Source: Candidatus Altimarinota bacterium
GTDB taxonomy: Bacteria; Patescibacteriota; Gracilibacteria; Absconditabacterales; Absconditicoccaceae
Assembly (NCBI GenBank): GCA_021734475.1
Contig: JAIPIU010000003.1
Location: 119,753 to 183,752, forward strand
Direction of reading: 5' to 3'
Length of the DNA: 64,000 nucleotides
In this document: positions 22,187 through 33,133 of the stretch, piece after piece
Layout of the letters: every line of letters starts with the position of its first letter
How positions within the stretch are numbered: the stretch's first letter is position 1
Notes under the pieces: model-generated
The model's input: the letters and a program-made list of their open reading frames with translations, nothing else
Databases searched by the model: none
What the model was told of the DNA's origin: nothing
Program-made: the position numbers and the translations under genes

Positions 22187-22630
22187 CTAAACACTAATTA
22201 TCACTCTATCAGTTTTAAAAGAATATATTTCTACATTACCATTTATTTGATTTTTTTTCTTTATATATGTCAAAGCTTCTTTGACATTTTTTATTCATTG
22301 AGTATTTGGCAACACAGCACCAGTTTTTCAATCTTCTACATGAATAAGACAAAAACCATATTCTTTGACATCAAAATTCAACATCTTAGTTAAGTCTGTT
22401 TCTTGATTTAAATCTTTTATCAAATCTACAATTACAGTTTTTGTGTTTTGATATTTAGAGATTACAGAAGCATAAAAAGTATCTATCAACTGATCCATTG
22501 TTTTATCTGTTTTTACAACACCACTAGACACCAAAAGTTTTTTATTTTTATCAAATAAAGAAAAAAACATTCATTTAATATCATCATTTTTATATTGTTT
22601 AAATAGTTCTGACTTAATTTTGTCTATCAT
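22187..22630 (-). CDS. Hypothetical protein, possibly AMMECR1-like
   Basis: 147 residues with UGA=Gly. It starts MIDKIKSELFKQ and has a strand MFFSLFDKNKKLLVSSGVV. Later come EYGFCLIHVEDGKTGAVLPNTQGI and a helix, in the order seen in AMMECR1-domain proteins (substrate-type strand, then G-x-x-LLP). The typical RGCIG motif is absent, so the match is weak. Soluble. The gene is convergent with the BaseplateJ-like gene (22 nt) and divergent from tgt (75 nt). Confidence 0.5.
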
Positions 22631-22704
22631 CTTTTATTTTTTATTGTTAAAACCTTTCTTTTTTTTATAAGTACTAACACAGAATTTATTGCATCCAAAA
22701 TACA

Positions 22705-23844
<1,140 letters not shown>

Positions 23845-23861
23845 TAATATATATAATTTTA

Positions 23862-23898
23862 AATTATAAAAAACTCTGATTACTTATATTCATCAGAG
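23862..23898 (-). terminator. Terminator of the 132-aa gene
   Basis: Minus strand stem CTCTGAT/ATCAGAG with an 11-nt loop, then a T-run. Confidence 0.8.
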
Positions 23899-23907
23899 CA
23901 TTATAAT

Positions 23908-24306
23908 TTAAAAACTCGCGACTTCCTTTTTAAAATCATTTTTTTTCGCGTCCCAGCTAATAACGTAAATACTTTGACCCAAAATTTGGATGAATGTATT
24001 ACGAGGAGATAATATTTTTCGTAATAATCTTTTTACCGCAGTATCAATATTTTTACCAGTTCCATACTTATAGTCTACTGGCGATTCTGCAAGTTTTTTA
24101 GTCGTAAGCCTATTACTTGCACAATTAACTATTGCATAATTAATATTAAGTGATACATTAAATTTCCTATCATCAAACCCCCTTCCAATAAGATTAACAA
24201 ATCCAATACTTGAAATTTCTACTTTAAAAGAAATTCGATTAGTATCATTACAAATTTTTGTTAACTTCTCGAAAATAGCCATAGCATCTTTCATTGTTTT
24301 TTCCAT
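23908..24306 (-). CDS. Hypothetical protein, standard-glycine type, 132 aa
   Basis: No TGA codons; glycines are GGN. Beta strands (SFKVEISSIGFVNLIGRG, FNVSLNINYAIVN) alternate with a basic helix (AVKRLLRKILSPRNT). Family unknown. I use the ATG at 24306, because a longer frame would start inside the spacer of its own promoter (24333-24361), where no message exists. An AAAGG sits close to this ATG. Terminator at 23862. Divergent from the small-RNA candidate at 24416. Confidence 0.65.
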   Translation of the reverse strand: MEKTMKDAMAIFEKLTKICNDTNRISFKVEISSIGFVNLIGRGFDDRKFNVSLNINYAIVNCASNRLTTKKLAESPVDYKYGTGKNIDTAVKRLLRKILSPRNTFIQILGQSIYVISWDAKKNDFKKEVASF

Positions 24307-24332
24307 ACCTTTATATTTTTGTTTATAATATA

Positions 24333-24361
24333 TATATAGCCATAACAACATATAAAGTCAA
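24333..24361 (-). promoter_or_regulatory. Promoter of the 132-aa gene
   Basis: Minus strand TTGACT, 17 bp, TATATA. The leader contains TAAACAAAAATATAAAGG. Confidence 0.7.
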
Positions 24362-24415
24362 TAGTAAATCCCAATTAAAACTTGAATTTTATAAATAAAA
24401 AAATATTCTATTTCA

Positions 24416-24566
24416 GAACAAATATTATTGATCTTACGGTATTTGTTCGATCATAGCAAGAAAGATATAGGTATTAGGGGGTATCTTGGTTTCCGAAATA
24501 CTAAAAAAGACACCAGGGTTCTGGAGAGAGACTTACTGGGGTGTGTATACCGCCCCAGTTTTTTTT
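24416..24566 (+). ncRNA. Candidate small structured RNA with terminator
   Basis: A perfect 9-bp stem GAACAAATA/TATTTGTTC (24416-24448) is followed by a G-rich segment containing TTAGGGGGTA, a CCAG-GGTT-CTGG hairpin and a terminator CTGGGG...CCCCAG with eight T residues. No coding frame. A possible promoter is TTGAAT near 24382 with an AT-rich -10. The TTAGGGGGTA core also occurs in the ncRNA at 9930. Family unknown. Confidence 0.45.
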
Positions 24567-24638
24567 ATAATTGACATTAACAAGTAAATACTTAAACAAT
24601 AATACACTAAAACAAAAAATAAACTAAATTTAAATTTT

Positions 24639-25214
24639 ATGAGAAACAACAAATCACAATTATTGCAGATTAAGAAAATGACATCTGCTAAAGGATGTTT
24701 ATTCGAATTAGAAATCGAAATTCAAAAGATCTTAAAAAAAATAGAACAACCTGAAGCCCGATTCGAAACTTTAATTGCTTTCTTGAAAACAATTTCAAGT
24801 TTCCAAGATAAAAATCTTGAAGAATTTACAAAGATTAAAAACAAATTAAAAACAACGGATCCAGATTTGTTTAGTTTGTTTGGTCCCTTACACGAAACCA
24901 TTAAAATTTGTGGACGTGATCAATTCAAACAAGCAAAACACAAAACTGGCTTTGTAGTAAACAAAGCTGGAGTAAAAGTTTCCAGAATGGGAATGAAAAA
25001 AACGCATGAGAAAATTACTCCACAAAACATTTTTTTGCACACTGATTACTACAATATTCCGCAGCCATTAGGTTATATCAATCAGATAAAACCCAAAAAA
25101 GCTAGTATTATTGATCAACAAATGGTACAAGAATTGGACAAAAAAGCAGAAAACTTCGTAAAAGAAAACGGAGAAAAGATTTTAAATCTAATCTCCCAAC
25201 TACGAACTGTTTAA
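24639..25214 (+). CDS. Hypothetical protein, standard-glycine type, 191 aa
   Basis: No TGA codons and GGN glycines. Soluble and lysine-rich: helical N-terminal 90 residues (EIEIQKILKKIEQPEARFETL), a central basic turn (KAGVKVSRMGMKKTHEK), and a helical C-terminus. Family not recognised. A TTGACA with a poor -10 lies near 24571. The leader holds AAAACAAAAAATAAAC. A strong terminator follows at 25230. It stands as its own unit after the RNA candidate. Confidence 0.7.
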   Translation: MRNNKSQLLQIKKMTSAKGCLFELEIEIQKILKKIEQPEARFETLIAFLKTISSFQDKNLEEFTKIKNKLKTTDPDLFSLFGPLHETIKICGRDQFKQAKHKTGFVVNKAGVKVSRMGMKKTHEKITPQNIFLHTDYYNIPQPLGYINQIKPKKASIIDQQMVQELDKKAENFVKENGEKILNLISQLRTV

Positions 25215-25229
25215 AAAATCCACATTATT

Positions 25230-25258
25230 ATCCTGCTTTTTAGAGCAGGATTTTTTTA
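25230..25258 (+). terminator. Terminator of the 191-aa gene
   Basis: ATCCTGCT-TTTT-AGAGCAGGAT followed by a T-run. Confidence 0.85.
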
Positions 25259-25274
25259 TTTCATTTCATTTTAA

Positions 25275-25478
25275 AATTATAGCAATACTTACATTTTTAT
25301 CACTGGAAATAATTCATAAATATAAAGTTGAAAAATCTCGCGTCGATTGATTTTTCTTGATCTTTTTTCGTTAGTTTTTTGGATCAAGCTAAAAAAGTAA
25401 CTCGTAGGGTTTGGGGCACGAAAAGCCCCATAAAGAACATTACTATTTTATCGTCTGAGAGCAAAACCCCAGTAAATA
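25275..25478 (+). repeat. Structured intergenic repeat family, copy F
   Basis: 5' box ATAGCAATACTTACATTTTTATCACTGG; hairpin I 25331-25355 pairs AAAAATC with GATTTTT around GCGTCGAT; hairpin II GTTAGTTTTTTGG with CTAAAAAAGTAAC around ATCAAG; third hairpin GGGGCACGAAAAGCCCC; tail with AACCCCAG. Confidence 0.8.
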
Positions 25479-25515
25479 TTTAATTAGGTTCTGATTATAA
25501 AACTTAACAGTTATA

Positions 25516-26556
25516 TTAGAAATCTCGACTCCCTTTCATACTACTAGACTGAGTATAATTAGTCACCGTAGATTCAAAAAAATTAGACTTATCCATATTA
25601 TTATCCTGTAATCTTTCCAGATGTTTATAAGGATTTTCTTTTACCTCATCAGGAAACAAAGGCTTAAGTCCTATCATAGCAAGTCTATTATTCGCAAGTC
25701 GTTTTGTATAAGTTTCAGTCGTTTTATCGTTGATTCAAATAATTTTATTTCCTAGAATAAATTGTGATCGCTTAATTTCCTGTTCAACTGCCTCAGAAAA
25801 CATATCATAAATTATTTTTTCATTCCACATTTCAGGAAATTCTTTTTTAATCTCATGCAAAATATTGGTAAACATAGTCACATGAGTCAGCTCATCTCTA
25901 CGAATATAATTTATCATTCTGTCTGTTGCTTTCATTTTTTGTTGATCAGCTAATGTATCGAAAAATGCAAATCCATTATAAAAATACAATCACTCTAGAA
26001 GAAAGTTTCAGATTAATCATCTAAAAAAATTATCATCACTTGGATTGTCTATAAAATCTTGATAAATCTGACCTATAAATTTATTTCTCTCCAATAATAT
26101 TTCATTATCTCTCCAAAAATAATAAATCTGATCTCTCTTTCCACTATCTACTACAGATTCAAGTATGGTTGCATAACTCTGTGAATGTATCGCTTCCTGA
26201 TACGTCTGTATTGCCAATAACAATGATACTTCTGGAGCAGTAATATAATCAGAAAAGTTTGGCAGATTCACAGTTTGGATACTATCTAGAAAAATTAAAA
26301 ATGAAAGTATACCATCGTAAGCTCTACGTTCTTCATCGCTGAGATCTTTTTGATAACAGACACTATCTTCTCCTAATCACGATACTTTTTCAGGTATCCA
26401 AAAATTTCATATCATAATAGTATAGAGTGATTTTGCTCGTCAGTATTTGGTATTATTGAGATTAAAAAGTCATGTTGTATTTCATTTGATAATAGTTCTA
26501 GCCTGCACATCATCATTACCAGATGGATTAAAAAGTTGATTAGGAACAAAAGACAT
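25516..26556 (-). CDS. nrdB: Ribonucleoside-diphosphate reductase class I, beta subunit
   Basis: 346 residues with UGA=Gly. Ferritin-like helices carry the metal ligands: Glu in QTYQEAIHSQSY (about 115), and E-x-x-H in RRDELTHVTMF (about 210). The radical-bearing region follows the first helix pair, and the C-terminal tail that docks in NrdA is present. It makes the radical for reduction of ribonucleotides. It lies 616 nt downstream of bcp on the same strand, with a standard-glycine cassette on the opposite strand between them. Confidence 0.93.
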
Positions 26557-26589
26557 TTTTCTTAAATTAAAGATTTAAAAGAGATCTAG

Positions 26590-26635
26590 TCATTCCGACA
26601 TAGTTTTCGCCTAGGCGAATGCAGCCGAAATCTTA
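26590..26635. repeat. ATTCCG/GCAGCCGAAATCT palindromic repeat
   Basis: TCATTCCGAC, a TTCGCCTAGGCGAA palindrome and TGCAGCCGAAATCTTA. Closely similar to 33061-33094 and to plus-strand 16605-16638 inside rsmA. Confidence 0.65.
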
Positions 26636-26651
26636 AGTAATTAAACTAGAC

Positions 26652-26679
26652 TTGACATTTAATAGGAAATAATTATAAG
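26652..26679 (+). promoter_or_regulatory. Promoter of the 126-aa membrane protein
   Basis: TTGACA, 16 bp, TATAAG; leader GTAAACAAAAACAAAT before the ATG. Confidence 0.72.
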
Positions 26680-26703
26680 ATATGTAAACAAAAACAAATA
26701 AAA

Positions 26704-27084
26704 ATGGAAACATTAAATTCTACGGAACTTATTTTAGTATTTTCAATAGTATCAGTAATTTCAGGAATTCTTTCCAAAAAAGTTTGGGTTATTATGAAAA
26801 AAGGTATGTTAAGTATGAAATTTAGAGTATCCACAATAAATGGATCCATGTCAAATATAGAAACATTTTTTTTAACAACTCTAACGAAGATATACACGTT
26901 ATTTGGCTTTATATCTACATTAATAGTATATTTCACTATAACTATCAGTTTGTTTCTATTTATAAACATATGTTTGACTCTAGGAATAGTCTCATTTATT
27001 ATTAGTGGGAATGGCCTTCCACTGTTGATATATGTTTGTATGATTGGAATAGGAATCCTAATTGAACCATTACTAAAACACTAA
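26704..27084 (+). CDS. Membrane protein, standard-glycine type, 126 aa
   Basis: About four hydrophobic segments: residues 8-25, a long double segment 60-95 and a last one 98-122. No TGA; glycines GGN. Family not recognised. It has its own promoter and terminator and is encoded opposite to the flanking bcp and nrdB genes, which look like parts of one nrd gene cluster. This suggests insertion into that cluster. Confidence 0.65.
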   Translation: METLNSTELILVFSIVSVISGILSKKVWVIMKKGMLSMKFRVSTINGSMSNIETFFLTTLTKIYTLFGFISTLIVYFTITISLFLFINICLTLGIVSFIISGNGLPLLIYVCMIGIGILIEPLLKH

Positions 27085-27105
27085 GAACATCAAAAGCATT
27101 TTCAA

Positions 27106-27140
27106 AGGCAATTCTTCGTTTCGGAGAGTTGCTTTTTTTT
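27106..27140 (+). terminator. Terminator of the 126-aa gene
   Basis: GGCAATTCTTCG-TTT-CGGAGAGTTGC followed by T8. Confidence 0.85.
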
Positions 27141-27171
27141 ATTCTCTGTAAGGAACGGTCGCGACCTTTCC

Positions 27172-27585
27172 CTACTTTATAATTCCCAATTCCCTAATCA
27201 CCTTCTCCACATGACCATTAGCCTTCACATTTTTCCATTCTTTCAAAACCTTTCAATTCTGATCTAACAAAAACGTTGATCTAATCACTCACATAGTTTT
27301 TTTACCATACATATTTTTTTCTCATCGCACGCTAAATTGTTTATGTAAAATCAAATCTTCATCAGATATCAAATCAATAGTCAGATTTTGTTTTTCTATA
27401 AATTTACAATGAGACTCTTCACTATCTTTGCTTACACCTACTATCCCTATTCAATTTTTATTAAATAGTTCCTTATTTATACTAAAATCATGTGCTTGGA
27501 TAGTACATCCTGGAGTATTATCTCTAGGATAAAAATAAACTATAGTCTGCTTATATTTTTTTAGAAAGGGTTTTAGTTTTTCCAT
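27172..27585 (-). CDS. bcp: Peroxiredoxin, BCP/PrxQ type
   Basis: 137 residues with UGA=Gly. [14 protein letters not shown] (about residue 18-31) holds the peroxidatic Cys, and [15 protein letters not shown] is the late core strand. BCP reduces hydroperoxides with thioredoxin. It lacks the usual first 15-20 residues (the GDKAPDF strand): the protein begins at [13 protein letters not shown] just before the catalytic strand, so it is N-terminally short. It sits behind the second peroxiredoxin gene. Confidence 0.88.
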
Positions 27586-27616
27586 ATTTTTGATTTAGAA
27601 GTTAAAGTATTTCTTC

Positions 27617-27690
27617 TGTCATTGCGAGTATAACGAAGCAATCTTAAAGATCGCCGCGTCATCCGCCTAGGCGGACTCCTCGCGATGACA
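27617..27690. repeat. GTCATTGCGAG-type palindromic repeat
   Basis: GTCATTGCGAGTATAACG, AAGCAATCTT, a TCCGCCTAGGCGGA palindrome, then CTCGCGATGACA. It ends 2 nt before the stop of the downstream peroxiredoxin gene. Confidence 0.7.
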
Positions 27691-27691
27691 A

Positions 27692-28294
27692 TTAATTACT
27701 CATTTCCTCTCCTACATGACCAGCAATCTTAATCGATGGCTTCAATGTCTGTCATCATACATTCCAAGTGGCAGGACAAGCTTGACCAGGATTGGATCTA
27801 ACAAATTCAAGAGCTCTAATCTTTCTTACAAGTTCATTTGTACTTCTTCCTATAGGTTCAGTAACTATTTCAATTGCTTTCAATTCTCCATCTGGAGAAA
27901 TAATAAAAGTTCCTCTTTCGCTATTGCCACTTTCAGAATTTAACACACCAAACATTCTACTTATATCTCACTTTCTATCACTCACCATTTGTATTCCAAA
28001 GTTTTCCAATAATTTCTCTGTCTCTATCCATCTCTTGTGAGAAAATACAGTATCAGTACTCACTACCAAAATTTCAGCATTTGTTCATTTAATATCTTCA
28101 TAAGATTTATTCAAATCTTTTAGTTCAGTAGGACATACAAACGTAAAATCCGCAGGATAAAAAAACAATACAAGCCATTTTCCAGCAAAATCATTCAGAT
28201 TTTTTTTAATGATTGAATCTGAACTTGGTTCGTAAATATCAAAAGATAAATCTTGTACTTTATCTTCCAATTTTAATGTTATTAAATTTTCCAT
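27692..28294 (-). CDS. Peroxiredoxin, AhpC/Prx1 2-Cys type
   Basis: 200 residues with UGA=Gly. Peroxidatic Cys in FYPADFTFVCPTE (about 52) and resolving Cys in GQACPATWN (about 175) fit a typical 2-Cys peroxiredoxin. It reduces H2O2 and alkyl hydroperoxides in the cytosol. No AhpF partner is visible. It lies 106 nt downstream of nrdA; the spacing region holds AATTCCCAATTCC-type simple repeats. Probably part of the nrd redox cluster. Confidence 0.93.
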
Positions 28295-28400
28295 AATATT
28301 TTAATTTAGATTATAAAACAACTTTGGGAATTGGTTTATCAGTAATTTGGAATTAGTTTAAGGTTTCTCAATTCCTAATTCCAAGTTCCCAATTCCAGCT

Positions 28401-31016
28401 TTAGCCACTACAACTAGTACACTCTTTTACCTCCAAACTCATACTTCTAACATAATAAATCGTCTTGATTCACTGCTTCCGAGCTTTGAGATAATAACTA
28501 TAAAGATCAGCCGGACTAGTTTCAGCAGGATTTATCATCCACTCAAAAGATATAGCCTGATCTATCCATTTTTGAACGACAGCTATCATATCTATCACAT
28601 CTGGCATTTTCATATTTGTATATTCTTTGTAATATCGCATATTTTCTTTATTTAATTTTGGCGCAACATTTACAGATGGAGCAATACTATTGGTTTCCAC
28701 AAAATATTTTTTGTATATTGGCAAAAGTCATGCAGTAGTTCACACAACCAAAGACGTAGATGTATTTGGAGCAGGCGAAAGATGATATCAAAATCTGACT
28801 CAATATTTTTTGATACTATCTATCAATATTTTCCATTCATTTTTCAATACTCAATGTTTTTCAAATCGTTTCTCATCTTTTCCAAACAGTTTTCATTTTG
28901 ACCAATCACTTCATTCAAATAGACTATAAGCTCATCTTTTATTAGCCAATATATTGGAAGCCAATAAAGTATGATAAGAATATTTTTCAAATAGTTTGTC
29001 TACATATTCTCTAGCAAATACACTATCATACATCATTTTATTTGTAGCTAAATGTTCTGCTAATCATAGGAATCCAAGTCCCACACTCCTATATTTCTTT
29101 GCCGTAATTTCAGATTCTTTAACTGGATAAAAATTTAGATCAATTACATTATCCAATATCCTCATAGCAATAGGAATCACTTTTGCAATCTCTTCATCAG
29201 TAAAAACTTTTGCAATATTTATAGATGCAAGATTACAAACCACAGTATCTCATGCTTTATATTTTATACATACGTTTCAATCTTCATCTACTTCTTCTAA
29301 GAAAGTCGATGGTGAAGTATTTTGTGCTATTTCTGTACACAATTGACTAGAATATATTTTACCAGCATGTGAATTGGGATTTCATCTATCGACTGTGTCA
29401 CGGAAAAACGAATACGGCATACCTGTCTCTACTACAGTTTTTAGAAATTTTTTGAATAGTTCTTTACTAGATATTTTTTGTTTAAGAATAATTCTATCAT
29501 CTTTTTCCAATTCCTCATAAAATTTTTCAAATTCATCGCCAAATAAATCCTGAATTTTTTTTCATGTTATATCTTCTATTTCTTTGGGATCAAACAATGT
29601 CCAATCTTCATTATTTTCTAGTCTTTTCATAAACAAATCAGGTATAGAAACGGCTGGAAATATATCAAAAGACTTACGTCTAATATCTCAAGTTTCAGTC
29701 TGTAAATCTAGAAAATCCAAGATATCTTTATGCCAAATATCAGTAGTAATAGATATTGCTCACGCTCTAGCTCATAATTGATTTACAGCTACCGCAGTAT
29801 CATTGATTACTTTTATCCATGGGATACTACCTCACGAAGCTCATTTTACTCATCTAATACTAGATCATTTTGCTCTAATATTTCACAAATACGCTCATAT
29901 ACCTCATCCAAACTTGGAAATTTGAGCCATATTTTCTATATTATGATATATACTTCTAAGATCATCATCTAGATTGAGTTTAAAACAACTAGATAGTTGA
30001 TGAAAGTTTGTCCTAGCATTCATAAGTGTAGGCGTAGGAAGAGATATTTTTTGTGTCGATATATTTTCATATATTTGGATAGCTGTTTCTAGTCTTTCTT
30101 CTTTATCTTCTAGTATAGCTAAAAATAATGCTACTGACATATACATCTCTTGGGGAAGTTCTCGAATAATTTTATTTGGATTTAACATATATCTTTTTTT
30201 CATCATCAAGACACTCGTATAATTATAAGTCATATCAGTATTTTTATTTAGATATTTCCCAGCTTTTAGAATATCTTTTTCACTATAGTAATTCCAAAAA
30301 TCTTTGTAATAATATCATTTATCTACATAATTTTTGAATAAATCTAGATAAGATTCAGCTGAATAAATTTTATCAATATTAATTTTTCTATTTCTAGCGG
30401 CCTGTTTTCGTAGATCTACAGTAGTTAATCTACCAGCAATATATTGCCAATCAGTATTTTGTAAAGATATCAAATTAACTGCCGATTTACTCATCAAATT
30501 AATAATTTCAAAAGTCTTGATACCATCCATCAAATATTTTTTCAATTCATGCCAAATATCATCAAAAGGACAAGTCTCCAAATATTCTCCAGCGATTCTT
30601 TCATAAAGTTTTTTTATCTTCACTACACTAAATACTTTCTGTTTACCATCATGTTTGATTACATGAAACTTTTTTGAATTCAGTTTTTGGATTTCTTCAG
30701 ATTCTTCTTGTAATCTAATTTTTGTACGTTCTTGTCTATATACTATATATGATTTTGCTATATCAAACCTAGAAAATTTCATCAAGGTCTGTTCTACTAA
30801 ATCTTGTATTTTTTCTACATTGATAAATTCATCTTCAGCCAATATTTGAGCAATATTCATCAGTTGATCTACTATATCATTTACTATAATCTGAATTTCT
30901 CCATCATCTACAATTCAATTTGCAAGATAAGCTTTACTGATAGCATTATAAATACGACTAGTATCAAATTTTACGATATCATTATTTCTTTTTCTAATAT
31001 ATTCTATCATTATCAT
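28401..31016 (-). CDS. nrdA: Ribonucleoside-diphosphate reductase class I, alpha subunit
   Basis: 871 residues with UGA=Gly. Two ATP-cone regions precede the core: [20 protein letters not shown] (about residue 11) and [17 protein letters not shown] (about 125). The catalytic barrel follows ([19 protein letters not shown]) and the C-terminal redox pair is ECTSCSG. It reduces ribonucleotides to deoxyribonucleotides with NrdB; ATP cones give allosteric control of activity. ATG at 31016 is followed by a second in-frame ATG at 31010. An NrdR-like box lies 76 nt upstream. Confidence 0.94.
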
Positions 31017-31091
31017 ATAAATTAGTGTGATAAAAAATTATCATTCTGAAGGAAAACTAGCTTTTAATAAGAAATTTATATATGATGATTG

Positions 31092-31107
31092 ACACTATAT
31101 TTGGTGT
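31092..31107. promoter_or_regulatory. NrdR-box-like site upstream of nrdA
   Basis: ACACTATATTTGGTGT agrees with the NrdR box consensus (acaCwAtATaTwGtgt) at 14 of 16 positions. It lies 76 nt before the nrdA ATG. NrdR boxes usually occur in pairs; a second one at 31127-31142 would be poor. Confidence 0.55.
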
Positions 31108-31261
31108 CAGATTAGTTCCATTAATACAAGATGTTGTGGTGTCTTCATAAATATAAGAAAAAAAAATGCAAGAGATTTTTTAATATTTTTCACCAAAATC
31201 TAAATTAATATTCAGGAATATTAACAATTGTAATTTTTATGATATCAAATATGAACATACA

Positions 31262-31289
31262 TTGACTTCTACTAGTAAATATATATAGT
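31262..31289 (+). promoter_or_regulatory. Promoter of the FMN-binding glutamate-synthase-like gene
   Basis: TTGACT, 16 bp, TATAGT; the leader ends AAATAAAACAAAAATAAT before ATG 31336. Confidence 0.75.
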
Positions 31290-31335
31290 ACTTAATAACA
31301 AAATAAAAACGTAAACCAAATAAAACAAAAATAAT

Positions 31336-32949
31336 ATGGAAACATTTATTGAAATTATCAGTATCACAGCAGGTTTGATATTTTTTATTATTCTACTTGC
31401 TATTGTATATGTGGCTATAAAATTATATCTGCTATACAAGAAAAATGAGGAACAATCTCAACATTCAATTCTCAGAGGCTTTCCATTGATGGGAAAAATC
31501 CGTTATTTAGCAGAAAAAATTGGTCCAGAACTACGCCAGTATTGGTTTGATTCTGATACCCAAGGAAAACCATTTTCCAGAACAACTTTCGTTACACTTG
31601 TGAAAATGGCAAAGTATGCTACTACAATTATTCCATTTGGTAGTAAACGGGATTTCGAAGCTGATGGCTTTTATCTCAGACCTCATTTATTTCCATTAAA
31701 TGTAAACGAACTTGCGGTCGATTTAAAGAAAGTAAGTACAAAAATTTATCGTTTATTGGGACATAAACTATTTTGGTGGGATGAAATACGTGAAGACAAA
31801 GAATTAAGTACATGGGGATTGACAGAAAAAGATTATATCATTATCGGAAAAAATGATGATTTAGTTACAAATCATTTTATCGCCAAAAGCTTCTTTGGAT
31901 CCACAGCTATGTCTTATGGTGCTATTAGTAAAAACGCTATAGAAGCACTTGCCTATGGAACTGCAGCAGCAGAAACATGGACAAATTCTGGTGAAGGTGG
32001 ACTTTCACCTTATCATCTCAAAGCAGGTGGACAAGTAATTTATCAACTCGGTCCTTCTCTCTTTGGATCTCGTAATCTTGATGGCAGTTTTGCTCCCGAA
32101 AAATTCACTGCAAATATGAGTCATGAAAATGTTGTAGCTTGTGAGATTAAATTTGCTCAAGGAGCAAAAGCAAGAGGTGGTCATCTACCCAAAGAAAAGC
32201 TTAATATGGAAATTGCGAACCTCAGAGGAGTAAAAATGGGTGAAGATGTAGAATCTCCAAACCGAAACGCAGAATTTAACGATACACAGAGTCTAATCAG
32301 CTTCATTTCGTATTTAAAAATTCTAAGTTACGGAAAACCTATTGGCATAAAAATTGTCGTAGGACAAGTAGAAGAAATAGATTCTATGTTCAAACAATTT
32401 GCAGAAAATAATGTATGGCCAAATTTCATCACAGTCGATGGTAGTGAAGGAGGTAGCGGAGCTACTTATCAAGAAATGGCTGATTCATTATCTTTGCCAA
32501 TATTTGAAGCTCTACCTATCGTTGTAGAATTGTTAAAAAAACATGGGCTCCGTGACAAAGTCATTGTCTTTGCATCTGGCAAACTCGTTACAGCAGATCA
32601 AATCGCTATTGCACTTTGTTTGGGCGCAGACTGTGTCAACACAGGACGAGGAATGATGATGGCATTGGGTTGTATCATGGCAGGGATTTGTGAAAATAAT
32701 CATTGTCCTACTGGCATTGCAACGACAGATCCAGAAAAAGTAAAAACACTAGTCGTAGAAGAAAAAAAATATAGAGTAACCAACTATATTCTGACTCTAC
32801 GCCAAAGTTTATTCACTCTGGGTGCCGCCTGTGGCATTACATCACCACGTCACTTTAACCTAAAACATCTAGGTTATCGTAAAAACGGTAAAACCATGAG
32901 AGGTGAAAGATACATAAAATATCTTATGAAAAATCAATTAGCAAACTAA
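31336..32949 (+). CDS. FMN-binding glutamate synthase family protein, membrane-anchored
   Basis: 537 residues, no TGA, all glycines GGN. One N-terminal membrane helix (8-35) precedes a GltB2-type TIM barrel: STAMSYGAISKNAIEALAYG (about 195), SGEGGLSPYHL (about 217), GHLPKEKLN, FITVDGSEGGSGAT (about 377), and the Cys cluster region CIMAGICENNHCPTGIAT (about 452). Related proteins are called FMN-binding glutamate synthase family; the physiological reaction of free-standing members is uncertain, and there is no GOGAT small subunit here. Its own promoter and terminator mark a separate unit. Confidence 0.88.
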   Translation: METFIEIISITAGLIFFIILLAIVYVAIKLYLLYKKNEEQSQHSILRGFPLMGKIRYLAEKIGPELRQYWFDSDTQGKPFSRTTFVTLVKMAKYATTIIPFGSKRDFEADGFYLRPHLFPLNVNELAVDLKKVSTKIYRLLGHKLFWWDEIREDKELSTWGLTEKDYIIIGKNDDLVTNHFIAKSFFGSTAMSYGAISKNAIEALAYGTAAAETWTNSGEGGLSPYHLKAGGQVIYQLGPSLFGSRNLDGSFAPEKFTANMSHENVVACEIKFAQGAKARGGHLPKEKLNMEIANLRGVKMGEDVESPNRNAEFNDTQSLISFISYLKILSYGKPIGIKIVVGQVEEIDSMFKQFAENNVWPNFITVDGSEGGSGATYQEMADSLSLPIFEALPIVVELLKKHGLRDKVIVFASGKLVTADQIAIALCLGADCVNTGRGMMMALGCIMAGICENNHCPTGIATTDPEKVKTLVVEEKKYRVTNYILTLRQSLFTLGAACGITSPRHFNLKHLGYRKNGKTMRGERYIKYLMKNQLAN

Positions 32950-32964
32950 AAATTATTAAACAAA

Positions 32965-32994
32965 GGACGGGTTGTTTTAATCCGTCTTTTTTTA
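32965..32994 (+). terminator. Terminator of the glutamate-synthase-like gene
   Basis: GACGGGTT-GTTTT-AATCCGTC with T7. Confidence 0.85.
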
Positions 32995-33060
32995 TAATTG
33001 TATTTTTTATGATATTTAATATATTTTATTCTAATCAGTTCAGCATTTGTCCTGTAAAGG

Positions 33061-33094
33061 CTTATCTTCGCTTAAGCGAATGCAGCCGAAATCT
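33061..33094. repeat. GCAGCCGAAATCT palindromic repeat
   Basis: CTTATCTTCGCTTAAGCGAA then TGCAGCCGAAATCT; same family as 26590-26635. Confidence 0.6.
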
Positions 33095-33133
33095 AAAAAT
33101 AATTATAAAAACTTTTATCATAATAAAAAAACC

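Noticed and set aside
23908..24351. Longer form of the 132-aa gene starting MLLWLYIYY
   Set aside because: That start lies inside the spacer of the gene's own promoter, upstream of any transcript.
31127..31142. Second NrdR box
   Set aside because: Only the GTGT end matches and the spacing from the first box (35 bp) is not the usual 31-32 bp.
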